Of a stretch of DNA of 64,000 bases, positions 53,047-59,811 are shown one piece after another. The position numbers and the translations under genes are program-made. The DNA comes from Bradyrhizobium stylosanthis. Lineage in GTDB: Bacteria > Pseudomonadota > Alphaproteobacteria > Rhizobiales > Xanthobacteraceae. The notes under the pieces are model-generated. The model was not told the DNA's origin. It searched no databases and worked only from the letters and a program-made list of their open reading frames with translations. Where the stretch lies: contig NZ_LVEM01000007.1 in the NCBI RefSeq assembly GCF_001641335.1, forward strand, positions 173,571 through 237,570, given 5' to 3'. Each line of letters starts with the position of its first letter. Positions within the stretch are counted from its first letter, which is position 1.

Positions 53047-53877
53047 CTAACGCATCTGGCTCATGATCACGCGGTCGAACATGCGGTCGCCGAACCATTC
53101 GCGAATTTTGATCATCGGACGCGCGTATTTGCCCGCAACATAGCGCGTCCGCGGCTTGGACTGCTTGACAGCCCGGGAGACGACATCGGCAATGACGCTC
53201 GGATTGGTACCGCGCCCCTGTCCATAGGCAGCGCGGGTCGATTTTGCGACCATCTGCGTCAGCTTGGCATAAGGACCGGTCCCCGATCGGTTGAGCAGGC
53301 CATTGGCGACCACATCGCCGAAGCCGGTCTCGATCAAACCGGGCTCGATGACGACGACCTTGATGCCAAACGGGGCGAGTTCGAGCCGAAGACAGTCCGA
53401 CCAGCCTTCCAGCGCATGCTTGGTTGCGTGATACCAGGCGCCCAAGAGCGTGTAGATCTTGCCGCCCATCGAGGTGATGTTGACGATCGTGCCCGAGCGC
53501 TTCTCGCGCATCTTCGGCAGCAGGAGCTGCGTCAGCCGGGCAGCGCCGAACAGGTTCACCTCGAACTGATACCGCGCTTCGTCGATGCCAACCTCCTCGA
53601 CAGGACCATAGAGGCCAAAGCCGGCGTTGTTGACGAGCACATCGACCCCGTCCACTTCGCGCAAGATGGCATCGACCGTCGCCTTGATCTCGGCCTCGTT
53701 CGAAATGTCCATGCGGAGCGATCTTGCCCCGAGCTTGACGAGATCATCCATCCTGTCGACGTGCCGCGCGGCGACAAAGACCTGGAAACCGTCCTTGATC
53801 AGGCGCCTTGCGATTTCTTTGCCCATGCCGGAGGACGCCCCGGTGACGAGCGCCGTTCGTTTCGACTTGTCAAACAT
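53047..53877 (-). CDS. Short-chain dehydrogenase/reductase
   Basis: Classical SDR of 276 residues: ALVTGASSGMGKEIA (cofactor loop), MDISNEAEI, VLVNNAGFGLYG, NITSMGGKI with the catalytic Ser, and WYHATKHALEGW with Tyr and Lys. The C-terminal half (RTRYVAGKYARPMIKIREWF) is typical of the oxidoreductase type often annotated as retinol/3-oxoacyl dehydrogenase-like. GAGAGG precedes the ATG at 53877 at good spacing. It leads an operon with the AraC regulator (8-bp gap). Confidence 0.92.
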   Translation of the reverse strand: MFDKSKRTALVTGASSGMGKEIARRLIKDGFQVFVAARHVDRMDDLVKLGARSLRMDISNEAEIKATVDAILREVDGVDVLVNNAGFGLYGPVEEVGIDEARYQFEVNLFGAARLTQLLLPKMREKRSGTIVNITSMGGKIYTLLGAWYHATKHALEGWSDCLRLELAPFGIKVVVIEPGLIETGFGDVVANGLLNRSGTGPYAKLTQMVAKSTRAAYGQGRGTNPSVIADVVSRAVKQSKPRTRYVAGKYARPMIKIREWFGDRMFDRVIMSQMR

Positions 53878-54076
53878 ACCAACCTCTCTTCGTTCTGGCT
53901 CCCACTGTGATGTCTCCGTGGCGCAAATTGACTGACAGAGCGCGCCAACGGACTTGCATGACACGCCATTGCCGGCGCCGCCTCCAAGCCATGGAATTTA
54001 CGAGCGAATTTTCAAAAAAAAGCGCGACACGACGGTCGCGCTCCGGCAAATCGGTTTGGGAGCGGGGGGTGTCCGT

Positions 54077-54547
54077 TCACCCGCGGGTGCGATGGAACGT
54101 GCGGGTCTGCCCCATCGCCGGGAGGCCGAGATATCCTCTCAGATGCATCTTGCCGTCCTTGACGGTGGCCTTGCAATTGTAGGTCCGGCCGGACGAGGCA
54201 TCATAGATCGAGCCGCCGCTCCACTCGCCGTCCTCCCAGCGCAAGCCCGTGATGAACACGATGTTCTTCAGGGACCGCGAACGCAGCGCCGCCTCGGGAT
54301 TCCTCGCATCCTTCTTGAAGGTGACCTTATCGGCCTCCACGATCTCGTTGCCATAGAGCATGCGCGCCTGGAACTCCGCTCCGCTCCTGAACATGTCGAG
54401 CTTGACGGTGCCGTCGTCGGCTTCCCAAATTCCGACGATGGCATCTGGCGCCGGCGCCTCGCCATGCGCCATCGGAATCAGTGCGACATTCAAGGCCGCC
54501 ATCAGCAGGAAGATCGCGGATCGACGGGAAAGCGGTGAGGTTTGCAT
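54077..54547 (-). CDS. Exported DUF2147 protein
   Basis: Secreted protein of 156 residues. Signal peptide: basic start MQTSPLSRRSAIFLLMAALN and cleavage near AHGE. The mature part has the DUF2147 signature: IVGIWEADDGTVKLDMFRSG, then ITGLRWEDGEWSGGSIYDASSGRTYNC, then MHLRGYLGLPAMGQTRTFHR. Such proteins adopt a beta-barrel fold and bind small ligands in some cases; the role is undefined. AAGGAG lies 6 bp before the ATG, an ideal ribosome binding site. The 199-bp and 259-bp gaps on either side hold no recognisable gene; the right one contains a 7-bp hairpin (54634-54654). Confidence 0.87.
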   Translation of the reverse strand: MQTSPLSRRSAIFLLMAALNVALIPMAHGEAPAPDAIVGIWEADDGTVKLDMFRSGAEFQARMLYGNEIVEADKVTFKKDARNPEAALRSRSLKNIVFITGLRWEDGEWSGGSIYDASSGRTYNCKATVKDGKMHLRGYLGLPAMGQTRTFHRTRG

Positions 54548-54806
54548 GCTGTGCTCCTTGGTTTGCGGATGGCTGCGCGGTCGAGCCGCTCGCAGGCCTC
54601 GCAAATGTCTCTAGGTTTCAGGATGGGTCCTGGCACCGGCAGAACGCGCCGGTGCAGTTGCGAGGTGCGCCAATCGCTGCCGAAGGCGCCGGATCGCGAC
54701 GGACCAAGCCGGAAGCGCGGCGGTCATCGGAGGCGGCGACCAACGCCTCGCCGGACTCGGACGAAAGCCAAGCCAGCAGGCCCATCACCGCGCGCGGATC
54801 GACCGA

Positions 54807-55982
54807 CTAGGAAGGATTGCCCCGCGCCTTCCGCGCCCACAGCAGCGCCAGCGGCCCCACTGCAATTCCGGCCGCGAGGACGATGAACGCCAACAGCCAG
54901 CCGGTTGCACTCTGCGGGCCGCCGGCGATGTCGAGCGCGGCGCCGGTCCCCCAGGCGCCAAGGGCGGACAGGCCAAAGCCAACCGTCGAGTGCAGGGCCA
55001 GCGTGGCGCCGCGATGCTCGGATACAGCCGCCGCCGACATCCCGGCGGTCAACGCCCCGGAATCGGCCGGCACGGTCAGGCCATAGGCGAGCAGCAGCAG
55101 TGCGAGCAGCCAGGCCGGCGCGCTCGCGTTGAGCCCGATCACCAGCGCCACGCAGGCCGATGCGATCATCACAATGGTGATCGCGCGGTGGCGGCCGAAC
55201 TTCAGCGCGGCCTCGTTGCCGAGAATGCTCGCGGGCATCGAGATCACCGCAAAGCAGAAGCTCAGCACGACGGGGCTCAGCCACGACGGCGCGCCCTGAT
55301 GCGCGACGACGAAGGTCCAGAACCCCACGAGCCATGTGCGGATGCCATAGAGCTCGAAACAATGGGCGCCATAGCCGAGGATGTAGCCAAGCGCTTCACG
55401 ATTGGCGAAGACCGGCGCGAAGTTCAGCAACCGCCCGGCTTTGGGCGCGGGCCGCCGGCGGTCGATCAGGAGACACGCGATCACCATCGCGATCGGGCCG
55501 AAGCCGGTGACAAGGAAGGCGGCCCGCCATCCCCAGCGGTCGGCGATCAGTTGCGCGACGAGGAACGAGAGCCCGACGCCGACCGAGAAGCTCGACGTGT
55601 ACAGCGTAACGGCTCGCGACGTGTCGCCCGCGGGAAGCCGGTCGGTCAGCGCCTTCAGTCCGGGCATGTAAGCGCCCGCGAATCCAAGTCCTGCAAGCGA
55701 CCAGATCGCGGTCCCCGACCAAAACCCTTGCGCGAAGACGCCGAACGCTGCGGTCGCCAGCCCGCTGACGATCGAGCCCCAGAGCAGGACGATCCGCGCA
55801 TCGATCCGGTCGGTCAACGTCGTCAGCACGGGCACGGCAAGCATGTAGCCGAACGCGTAGCCGCTCGCCATCAACCCGCCTTCGGCGGCGGAGAGGCCCC
55901 ACGCCGGCATCAGATGCTGCGCGAGGTTTGCGGACAGCGTGACATGCGGCAGGAGATTGCCAACCTGGCCGATGCACATCAC
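54807..55982 (-). CDS. MFS transporter, fourth gene of the ars-like operon
   Basis: Transporter with 12 predicted membrane segments, at least 391 residues. The sequence from LIAVMCIGQVGNLLPHV onward forms TM1, and motif A-like TDRIDARIV follows TM2. The start is uncertain: GTG 55982 or ATG 55979 would cut into TM1 and neither has a ribosome binding site, whereas an in-frame ATT at 56015 has AGGAG 6 bp upstream and would add KIPKLSGRSL, a basic N-terminus typical for MFS proteins. With ATT the gene would overlap the upstream MFS gene by 8 bp. It is transcribed after arsR, the flavoprotein and another MFS. Substrate unknown. Confidence 0.8.
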   Translation of the reverse strand: MMCIGQVGNLLPHVTLSANLAQHLMPAWGLSAAEGGLMASGYAFGYMLAVPVLTTLTDRIDARIVLLWGSIVSGLATAAFGVFAQGFWSGTAIWSLAGLGFAGAYMPGLKALTDRLPAGDTSRAVTLYTSSFSVGVGLSFLVAQLIADRWGWRAAFLVTGFGPIAMVIACLLIDRRRPAPKAGRLLNFAPVFANREALGYILGYGAHCFELYGIRTWLVGFWTFVVAHQGAPSWLSPVVLSFCFAVISMPASILGNEAALKFGRHRAITIVMIASACVALVIGLNASAPAWLLALLLLAYGLTVPADSGALTAGMSAAAVSEHRGATLALHSTVGFGLSALGAWGTGAALDIAGGPQSATGWLLAFIVLAAGIAVGPLALLWARKARGNPS

Positions 55983-56007
55983 CGCAATCAGGGATCGACC
56001 GCTCAGC

Positions 56008-57228
56008 TTAGGAATTTTGTTCTCCTACCTGCAGGGGCGTCGATGTTGCCCGCTCGGTGCGTAACAGCAAGAGCGCAAAGAAGGCCGAGAGGGACACGAG
56101 CGCGCTGATCCACAGCGCGCTGCTGCCGATGTGCTCCACCATCAGCCCCAGCGCGAGCGGCGCGGCGGCACCCGTGAGCCTGGAAGGCAACGAGATCATG
56201 CCGACGCGCCTGCCGAAGCCGGCCGGCCCGAACAGCGCCAGCGGGAGCGTCCCGCGGGCGATGGTGATGATGCCGTTGCCCGCACCGTACAACACCGTGA
56301 AAGTCGTCGCGAGCAAGGGGCCGCCAGCGATCAGTGCAACCACACCAATCGGATTCATGAGCATGGCCAGCCTCGCCGAGAGCAGCGGATGAAACCGGGC
56401 GAGCCATCCCGCCTCCAGTAGGCGCGCACCGACCTGTGCGGGCCCAACCAATGCTCCTGCGAGCAGGGCCTGCGCCGGAGTCGCACCGAACGCAACCAGC
56501 ATGGTCGGCAGAATGGCCGAGATTCCAGAGCTGACGAAGCTTGCCGCCGCAAACATGTAGGCCAGCAGCACCATCGCGAAGGTCTCGCTCTGGCGTCCGG
56601 ATTGCCGGCTCGCAGCCGCCCCCGGTCGAGGCTGCTGGTCCAATGGAACGGCGCGCGGCAGCGAGAGATTGAGCGGCAACGCGAGAGCGATATGGATTGC
56701 CGCCCACACCTGGCAGGCCACACGCCAGCCATACTCCGACTCCAGCCACGTCGTGAGCGGCCAGCCGAGCGTGCTGGCGAAGCCCGCGATCAGGGTGATG
56801 CCGGTGATGGTTCGTCGCGCATTGGAGCCATAGATGCGCGCAAGCGTCGCGAAGGCCGCTTCATAGAGGCCCATGCCCATGCCGATCCCGAGCAACGCCC
56901 AGGCCGCGATCAACACCGCCGCGCCATGGGCCACCGACAGCAGGAGCAATCCTGCCACAAACACGAGATTCGAGATCGCGAGCAGACTTCGCCCCCCGAA
57001 CGTGTCGATGGCATGGCCGACGCGCGGGCCGAGCAGACCGGAGATAACAAGCGCGCCCGAGAGCGCGCCGAACACATAGGTCGGCGCAAGACCGAGATCG
57101 CGTGCGATCGGCGCAGCGAGGATGGCGGGAAGATAATAGCTGGACGCCCACGCAATCGTCTGGGCGGTACCGAGAGCGAGCACGATGGCGAGCGGACCTC
57201 GAGACTGGCCCGCGAGGACTTGCGTCAT
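56008..57228 (-). CDS. MFS transporter, third gene of the ars-like operon
   Basis: Transporter of 406 residues with 12 predicted membrane segments. TM1 region LAIVLALGTAQTIAWASSYY; motif A-like VGHAIDTFGGRSLL; motif C-like LIAGFASTLGWPL in TM5. The central loop is rich in Arg/Gln/Ala. ATG 57228 overlaps the stop of the flavoprotein gene (ATGA), so the two are coupled. MFS members such as ArsK and ArsJ export arsenite or arseno-sugar phosphates in other bacteria; this protein's context makes metalloid efflux the leading hypothesis, not a demonstrated role. Confidence 0.85.
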   Translation of the reverse strand: MTQVLAGQSRGPLAIVLALGTAQTIAWASSYYLPAILAAPIARDLGLAPTYVFGALSGALVISGLLGPRVGHAIDTFGGRSLLAISNLVFVAGLLLLSVAHGAAVLIAAWALLGIGMGMGLYEAAFATLARIYGSNARRTITGITLIAGFASTLGWPLTTWLESEYGWRVACQVWAAIHIALALPLNLSLPRAVPLDQQPRPGAAASRQSGRQSETFAMVLLAYMFAAASFVSSGISAILPTMLVAFGATPAQALLAGALVGPAQVGARLLEAGWLARFHPLLSARLAMLMNPIGVVALIAGGPLLATTFTVLYGAGNGIITIARGTLPLALFGPAGFGRRVGMISLPSRLTGAAAPLALGLMVEHIGSSALWISALVSLSAFFALLLLRTERATSTPLQVGEQNS

Positions 57229-58592
57229 GAGCAGCCACACCCCGCACGACCAGCCTTCCTCGCCGTCTCATCGGCGGAACAGCAGGCCGAGAGCTCCTCC
57301 TTTGCCGGCCCGCCGCAACATCCAGATGCAGCGCCGGCGGCCTCGACACCACCCCGCGTGCAGACGCCGGTCTCCGGCAGCACAAGCTCCACCCTGGCTG
57401 CGGCTTCCTTGTCGCCGGCGAGATCGGCCGCGATCGAGCGGACCTGCTCGTATCCCGTCATCATCAGGAAGGTCGGGGCGCGGCCATACGACTTCATGCC
57501 GGCCATGTAGAAGCCGGGCTCGTCATGCGCGAGCTCGCGTGCGCCGTGCGGGCGCACCGTGCCGCAGCTATGTTCGTTGGGATCTATCAGCGGCGCCAGG
57601 GCAACAGGTGCCTCGATGGCGGGATCGAGCCGCAGACGCAGCTCGGACAGGAAGGAGAGGTCGGGACGGAAACCGGTCGACACGATCAATTCGTCTGCAG
57701 CCACGCTGCGCGCGCCGCAGCACGAACCAGCCGCTATCCTGAGGCCGCCATCCGATTCCGAGAGATGCGTGACGCCGAATTCGGCTTCGACCTTGATCTT
57801 GCCGGAGGCGACAAGCGCAGCGAAATCCGAGCCCAGTTCGCCGCGCGCAGCAAGCTTGTCATTTCGGCCGCCGCCAAAGGCCTTGGCAGGGTCGGCACCG
57901 CGCAACAGCCAGACCGGTTGCGTGCCCGGCTCTTCGTCCGCAAGGCGCGCGAGATCGATCAGCGTGCCCACGGCCGAATGTCCGGCGCCGAGTACGGCAA
58001 CGGTCTTCCCGGCATATCTGGAACGCGCGGCACCTCGTACATCCGGCATGCCGTAGGCGATGCGGCCTGCGCACGCGCGCTCGCCGATTGCCGGCAAGCC
58101 GTTATTGCCGGCCGGATTGGGCGAGAACCATGTGCCTGACGTATCGATCACGGCATCCGCACGCAGCACCTCGGGCCCCTTGCCGTTCTGATAGCGGATT
58201 TCGAAAGGCGCCCGCTCTCTCCCCCTGGTCTTCGCCTTGTCGAAGCCGACGCGGCTGATGGCCGTCACACGGCTGGAGGTCCGGATCATGTCGCGGAGCG
58301 GCGTGCGCGTCGCGAGCGGATCGAGATATCCGTCAATCAGCTCGCCCCCTGTCGGATAGGACTGCGGGTCGGGCGAATTCCAACCCGTCGCCGCGAGCAT
58401 GCGCGCAGCGGCCTTGTCGACGTTGTACTCCCACGGCGAGAACAGCTGGACATGTTGCCACTGACGGATCGCGTGCCCTGCCTCGGAGCCAGCCTCAAGC
58501 ACCACGAGCGACATGCCGCGCTCGAGCACATGGGCTGCTGCAGCCAGGCCGACAGGCCCTGCCCCGATGATGGCGACCGTCTTGACGTTCAT
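57225..58592 (-). CDS. FAD/NAD(P)-dependent oxidoreductase with cysteine-rich tail (ArsO-like)
   Basis: Flavoprotein of 455 residues with two Rossmann folds: FAD site VAIIGAGPVGLAAAAH at the N-terminus and NAD(P)H site VAVLGAGHSAVGTLI near 193, plus VSTGFRPDLSFL, a typical second FAD contact. The C-terminus is unusual: after VCTRGG it runs GAASGCCGGP, ELSACCSAD and GCGCS, seven cysteines in about 35 residues, suggesting trivalent metalloid or metal binding. Family members near arsR are called ArsO and are thought to be monooxygenases or reductases for arsenic species. The gene is second in the arsR operon, with a putative ArsR operator just upstream. Confidence 0.85.
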   Translation of the reverse strand: MNVKTVAIIGAGPVGLAAAAHVLERGMSLVVLEAGSEAGHAIRQWQHVQLFSPWEYNVDKAAARMLAATGWNSPDPQSYPTGGELIDGYLDPLATRTPLRDMIRTSSRVTAISRVGFDKAKTRGRERAPFEIRYQNGKGPEVLRADAVIDTSGTWFSPNPAGNNGLPAIGERACAGRIAYGMPDVRGAARSRYAGKTVAVLGAGHSAVGTLIDLARLADEEPGTQPVWLLRGADPAKAFGGGRNDKLAARGELGSDFAALVASGKIKVEAEFGVTHLSESDGGLRIAAGSCCGARSVAADELIVSTGFRPDLSFLSELRLRLDPAIEAPVALAPLIDPNEHSCGTVRPHGARELAHDEPGFYMAGMKSYGRAPTFLMMTGYEQVRSIAADLAGDKEAAARVELVLPETGVCTRGGVEAAGAASGCCGGPAKEELSACCSADETARKAGRAGCGCS

Positions 58593-58607
58593 TCGGCTTC
58601 TCCCATC

Positions 58608-58630
58608 TTTCTAGAACCATCGAATAATAT
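58608..58630 (-). promoter_or_regulatory. Second putative ArsR operator, upstream of the flavoprotein gene
   Basis: TTTCTAGAACCATCGAATAA at 58608-58627 shares the core TTTCTAGAA-N3-TCGAA and the following TAATA-type stretch with the site upstream of arsR at 59002-59025. It lies in the 50-bp gap between arsR and the flavoprotein gene, 16 bp before the flavoprotein ATG. Likely a second regulator-binding site giving internal control of the operon. Confidence 0.55.
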
Positions 58631-58642
58631 GACCCAAAATGA

Positions 58643-58960
58643 TCACGCCGCCGTCTGCGCACCCTTGCATCCGACTTCGTCCGCGCAGCACTCCGCGGCG
58701 AGAAAATCGACCAGCCCGCGCATCGCATCGAAGTTCGCATGACAGACCAGGGTCGTGGACTCCCGCACCTGACTGACGAGTCCGACCGCAACCAGGGACT
58801 TGATGTGATGCGACAGCGTAGAGGCCGGGATTTTCAGCTTTTCCTGCAGACGGCCCACCGGCATGCCCGAGTGCCCCGCGCGAACCAGGGCCCGATAAAT
58901 CTGGAGCCGGGTCTGGTTACCCAGGGCCTCCAAACGTGCTGCTGCTTCGGCAATCTTCAT
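58643..58960 (-). CDS. arsR: ArsR-family metalloregulatory repressor
   Basis: Winged-helix repressor of 105 residues. The helix-turn-helix region is MPVGRLQEKLKIPASTLSHHIKSL near residues 32-55 and the wing is VAVGLVSQVRESTTLVCHAN. The C-terminus has AAECCADEVGCKG; a vicinal Cys pair plus a third Cys near the C-terminus matches the trivalent arsenic/antimony site of one ArsR subgroup, different from the classical alpha3 CVC site. It is the first gene of the operon, and the likely operator lies 40 bp upstream. ATG 58960 is chosen; an upstream TTG has no support. Confidence 0.9.
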   Translation of the reverse strand: MKIAEAAARLEALGNQTRLQIYRALVRAGHSGMPVGRLQEKLKIPASTLSHHIKSLVAVGLVSQVRESTTLVCHANFDAMRGLVDFLAAECCADEVGCKGAQTAA

Positions 58961-59001
58961 GTTGGCATGGATGCGCCCTTTCGCGCCGGCCGTCAACCGT
59001 A

Positions 59002-59025
59002 TTTCTAGAATATTCGAAATAATAA
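59002..59025 (-). promoter_or_regulatory. Putative ArsR operator/promoter upstream of arsR
   Basis: TTTCTAGAATATTCGAAATAATAA is a very AT-rich block in a GC-rich region and contains nested short palindromes (TTCTAGAA, GAATATTC, TTCGAA). It lies 41 bp before the arsR start and also precedes the arsC relic on the opposite strand. The core TTTCTAGAA-N3-TCGAA recurs at 58608-58624. The repeated core next to an ArsR gene is good evidence for its binding site. Confidence 0.6.
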
Positions 59026-59214
59026 ATTCCGAACGCGGAGGTGTCTCAACGCCCCTGCCATGATCCGCCAGAGCGGCACTGAGCCGTTATCATCGCGTAT
59101 CTGAAGACGCCGCCATCGCGAGAAAAATTGGCCGAGCCCATCAAGGCGATGGGCCGTCCGGCTCTCGGGGTTCTGCGTGAAAAGGAGGGCGGCGAGGCAG
59201 TTAAGGCGCGATAG
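59021..59214 (+). pseudogene. arsC: Frameshifted, truncated relic of arsC (glutaredoxin-type arsenate reductase)
   Basis: On the plus strand, divergent from arsR, an intact-looking ArsC segment is read in pieces. NAPAMIRQSGTEP is read at 59048-59086, then after a one-base shift VIIAYLKTPPSREKLAEPIK and AMG..LREKEG at 59086-59190. These match the ArsC pattern ...NTLAMIRQSGxEPxVIEYLKTPPSREKLxELIxAMG...LLREKG. Further upstream the DNA aligns with the NPDCGTSR segment, but the codon of the catalytic cysteine is destroyed and more indels are needed. The frame stops at 59212-59214 and the C-terminal half is missing. The remaining 120 bp to the next gene (to 59333) show nothing recognisable. Confidence 0.75.
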
Positions 59215-59333
59215 GGTTCGAAGCCGCACGCCTCAGATCGACGTCATCGTCGGAATTCGCCCATGCCTCCGGCTGTAACCTTGGCGCCGCAGGGCCAAGA
59301 CAGGTTCCGTCGGAGGTCTAGATAGCCGCGCAC

Positions 59334-59660
59334 TCAGTGCGGGGGACTGCAGTCCAGTTCCTTGATCCGGCCGGCGTCGTCGAACGCAAACAGCGCGCTC
59401 ATGACGCCTGCGCTCGTGACGTACGACATGATCGTCCCTTCGTGGTAGGGATTGAGATCATCCAGCGTGCTTGCCGGATATTTCCTGAGACGATCGATCC
59501 AATAGGCCCGCAATGCCTCGCGGCCGGAAATGGTCTTGCCGCCGCCGCAGCCACAGTGGACCACAGCGTTGTCAGCATGCATCTCCAGGATCGCTTCAAT
59601 ATCACCTGCGCGGTAGGCATCGAGCCAATCAACCGCAACACCCATGGGATCAAATGACAT
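59334..59660 (-). CDS. SnoaL/NTF2-like small protein
   Basis: Protein of 108 residues with the NTF2-like cone fold pattern: VDWLDAYRAGDIEAILEMHADNAVVHC at the start, GREALRAYWIDRL in the middle and TSAGVMSALFAFDDAGRI near the end. Such proteins bind hydrophobic ligands or act as isomerases/hydrolases; two cysteines sit in HCGCGGG. ATG 59660 is preceded by GTAGGA. It is divergent from the large LuxR-type gene; the 150-bp region between them is AT-rich (TAATTGTAATTTAATG near 59736-59752) and is the likely shared promoter. Confidence 0.8.
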   Translation of the reverse strand: MSFDPMGVAVDWLDAYRAGDIEAILEMHADNAVVHCGCGGGKTISGREALRAYWIDRLRKYPASTLDDLNPYHEGTIMSYVTSAGVMSALFAFDDAGRIKELDCSPPH

Positions 59661-59811
59661 AATTCCTACCTGCATACCGTCAAAAACGTGCAATTTTAGG
59701 TCGGGTTAACCCCGCTAAGCCTCTTTCTCCAAACGATTAATTGTAATTTAATGCCTCTACCCGGCCCCGGCCATATGCCGAAGGACATAGATGACCGGGT
59801 CGAGGGAGTTC

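Noticed and set aside
59005..59229. 74-codon minus-strand frame upstream of arsR
   Set aside because: It is the complement of the arsC relic, whose plus-strand reading matches a known family.
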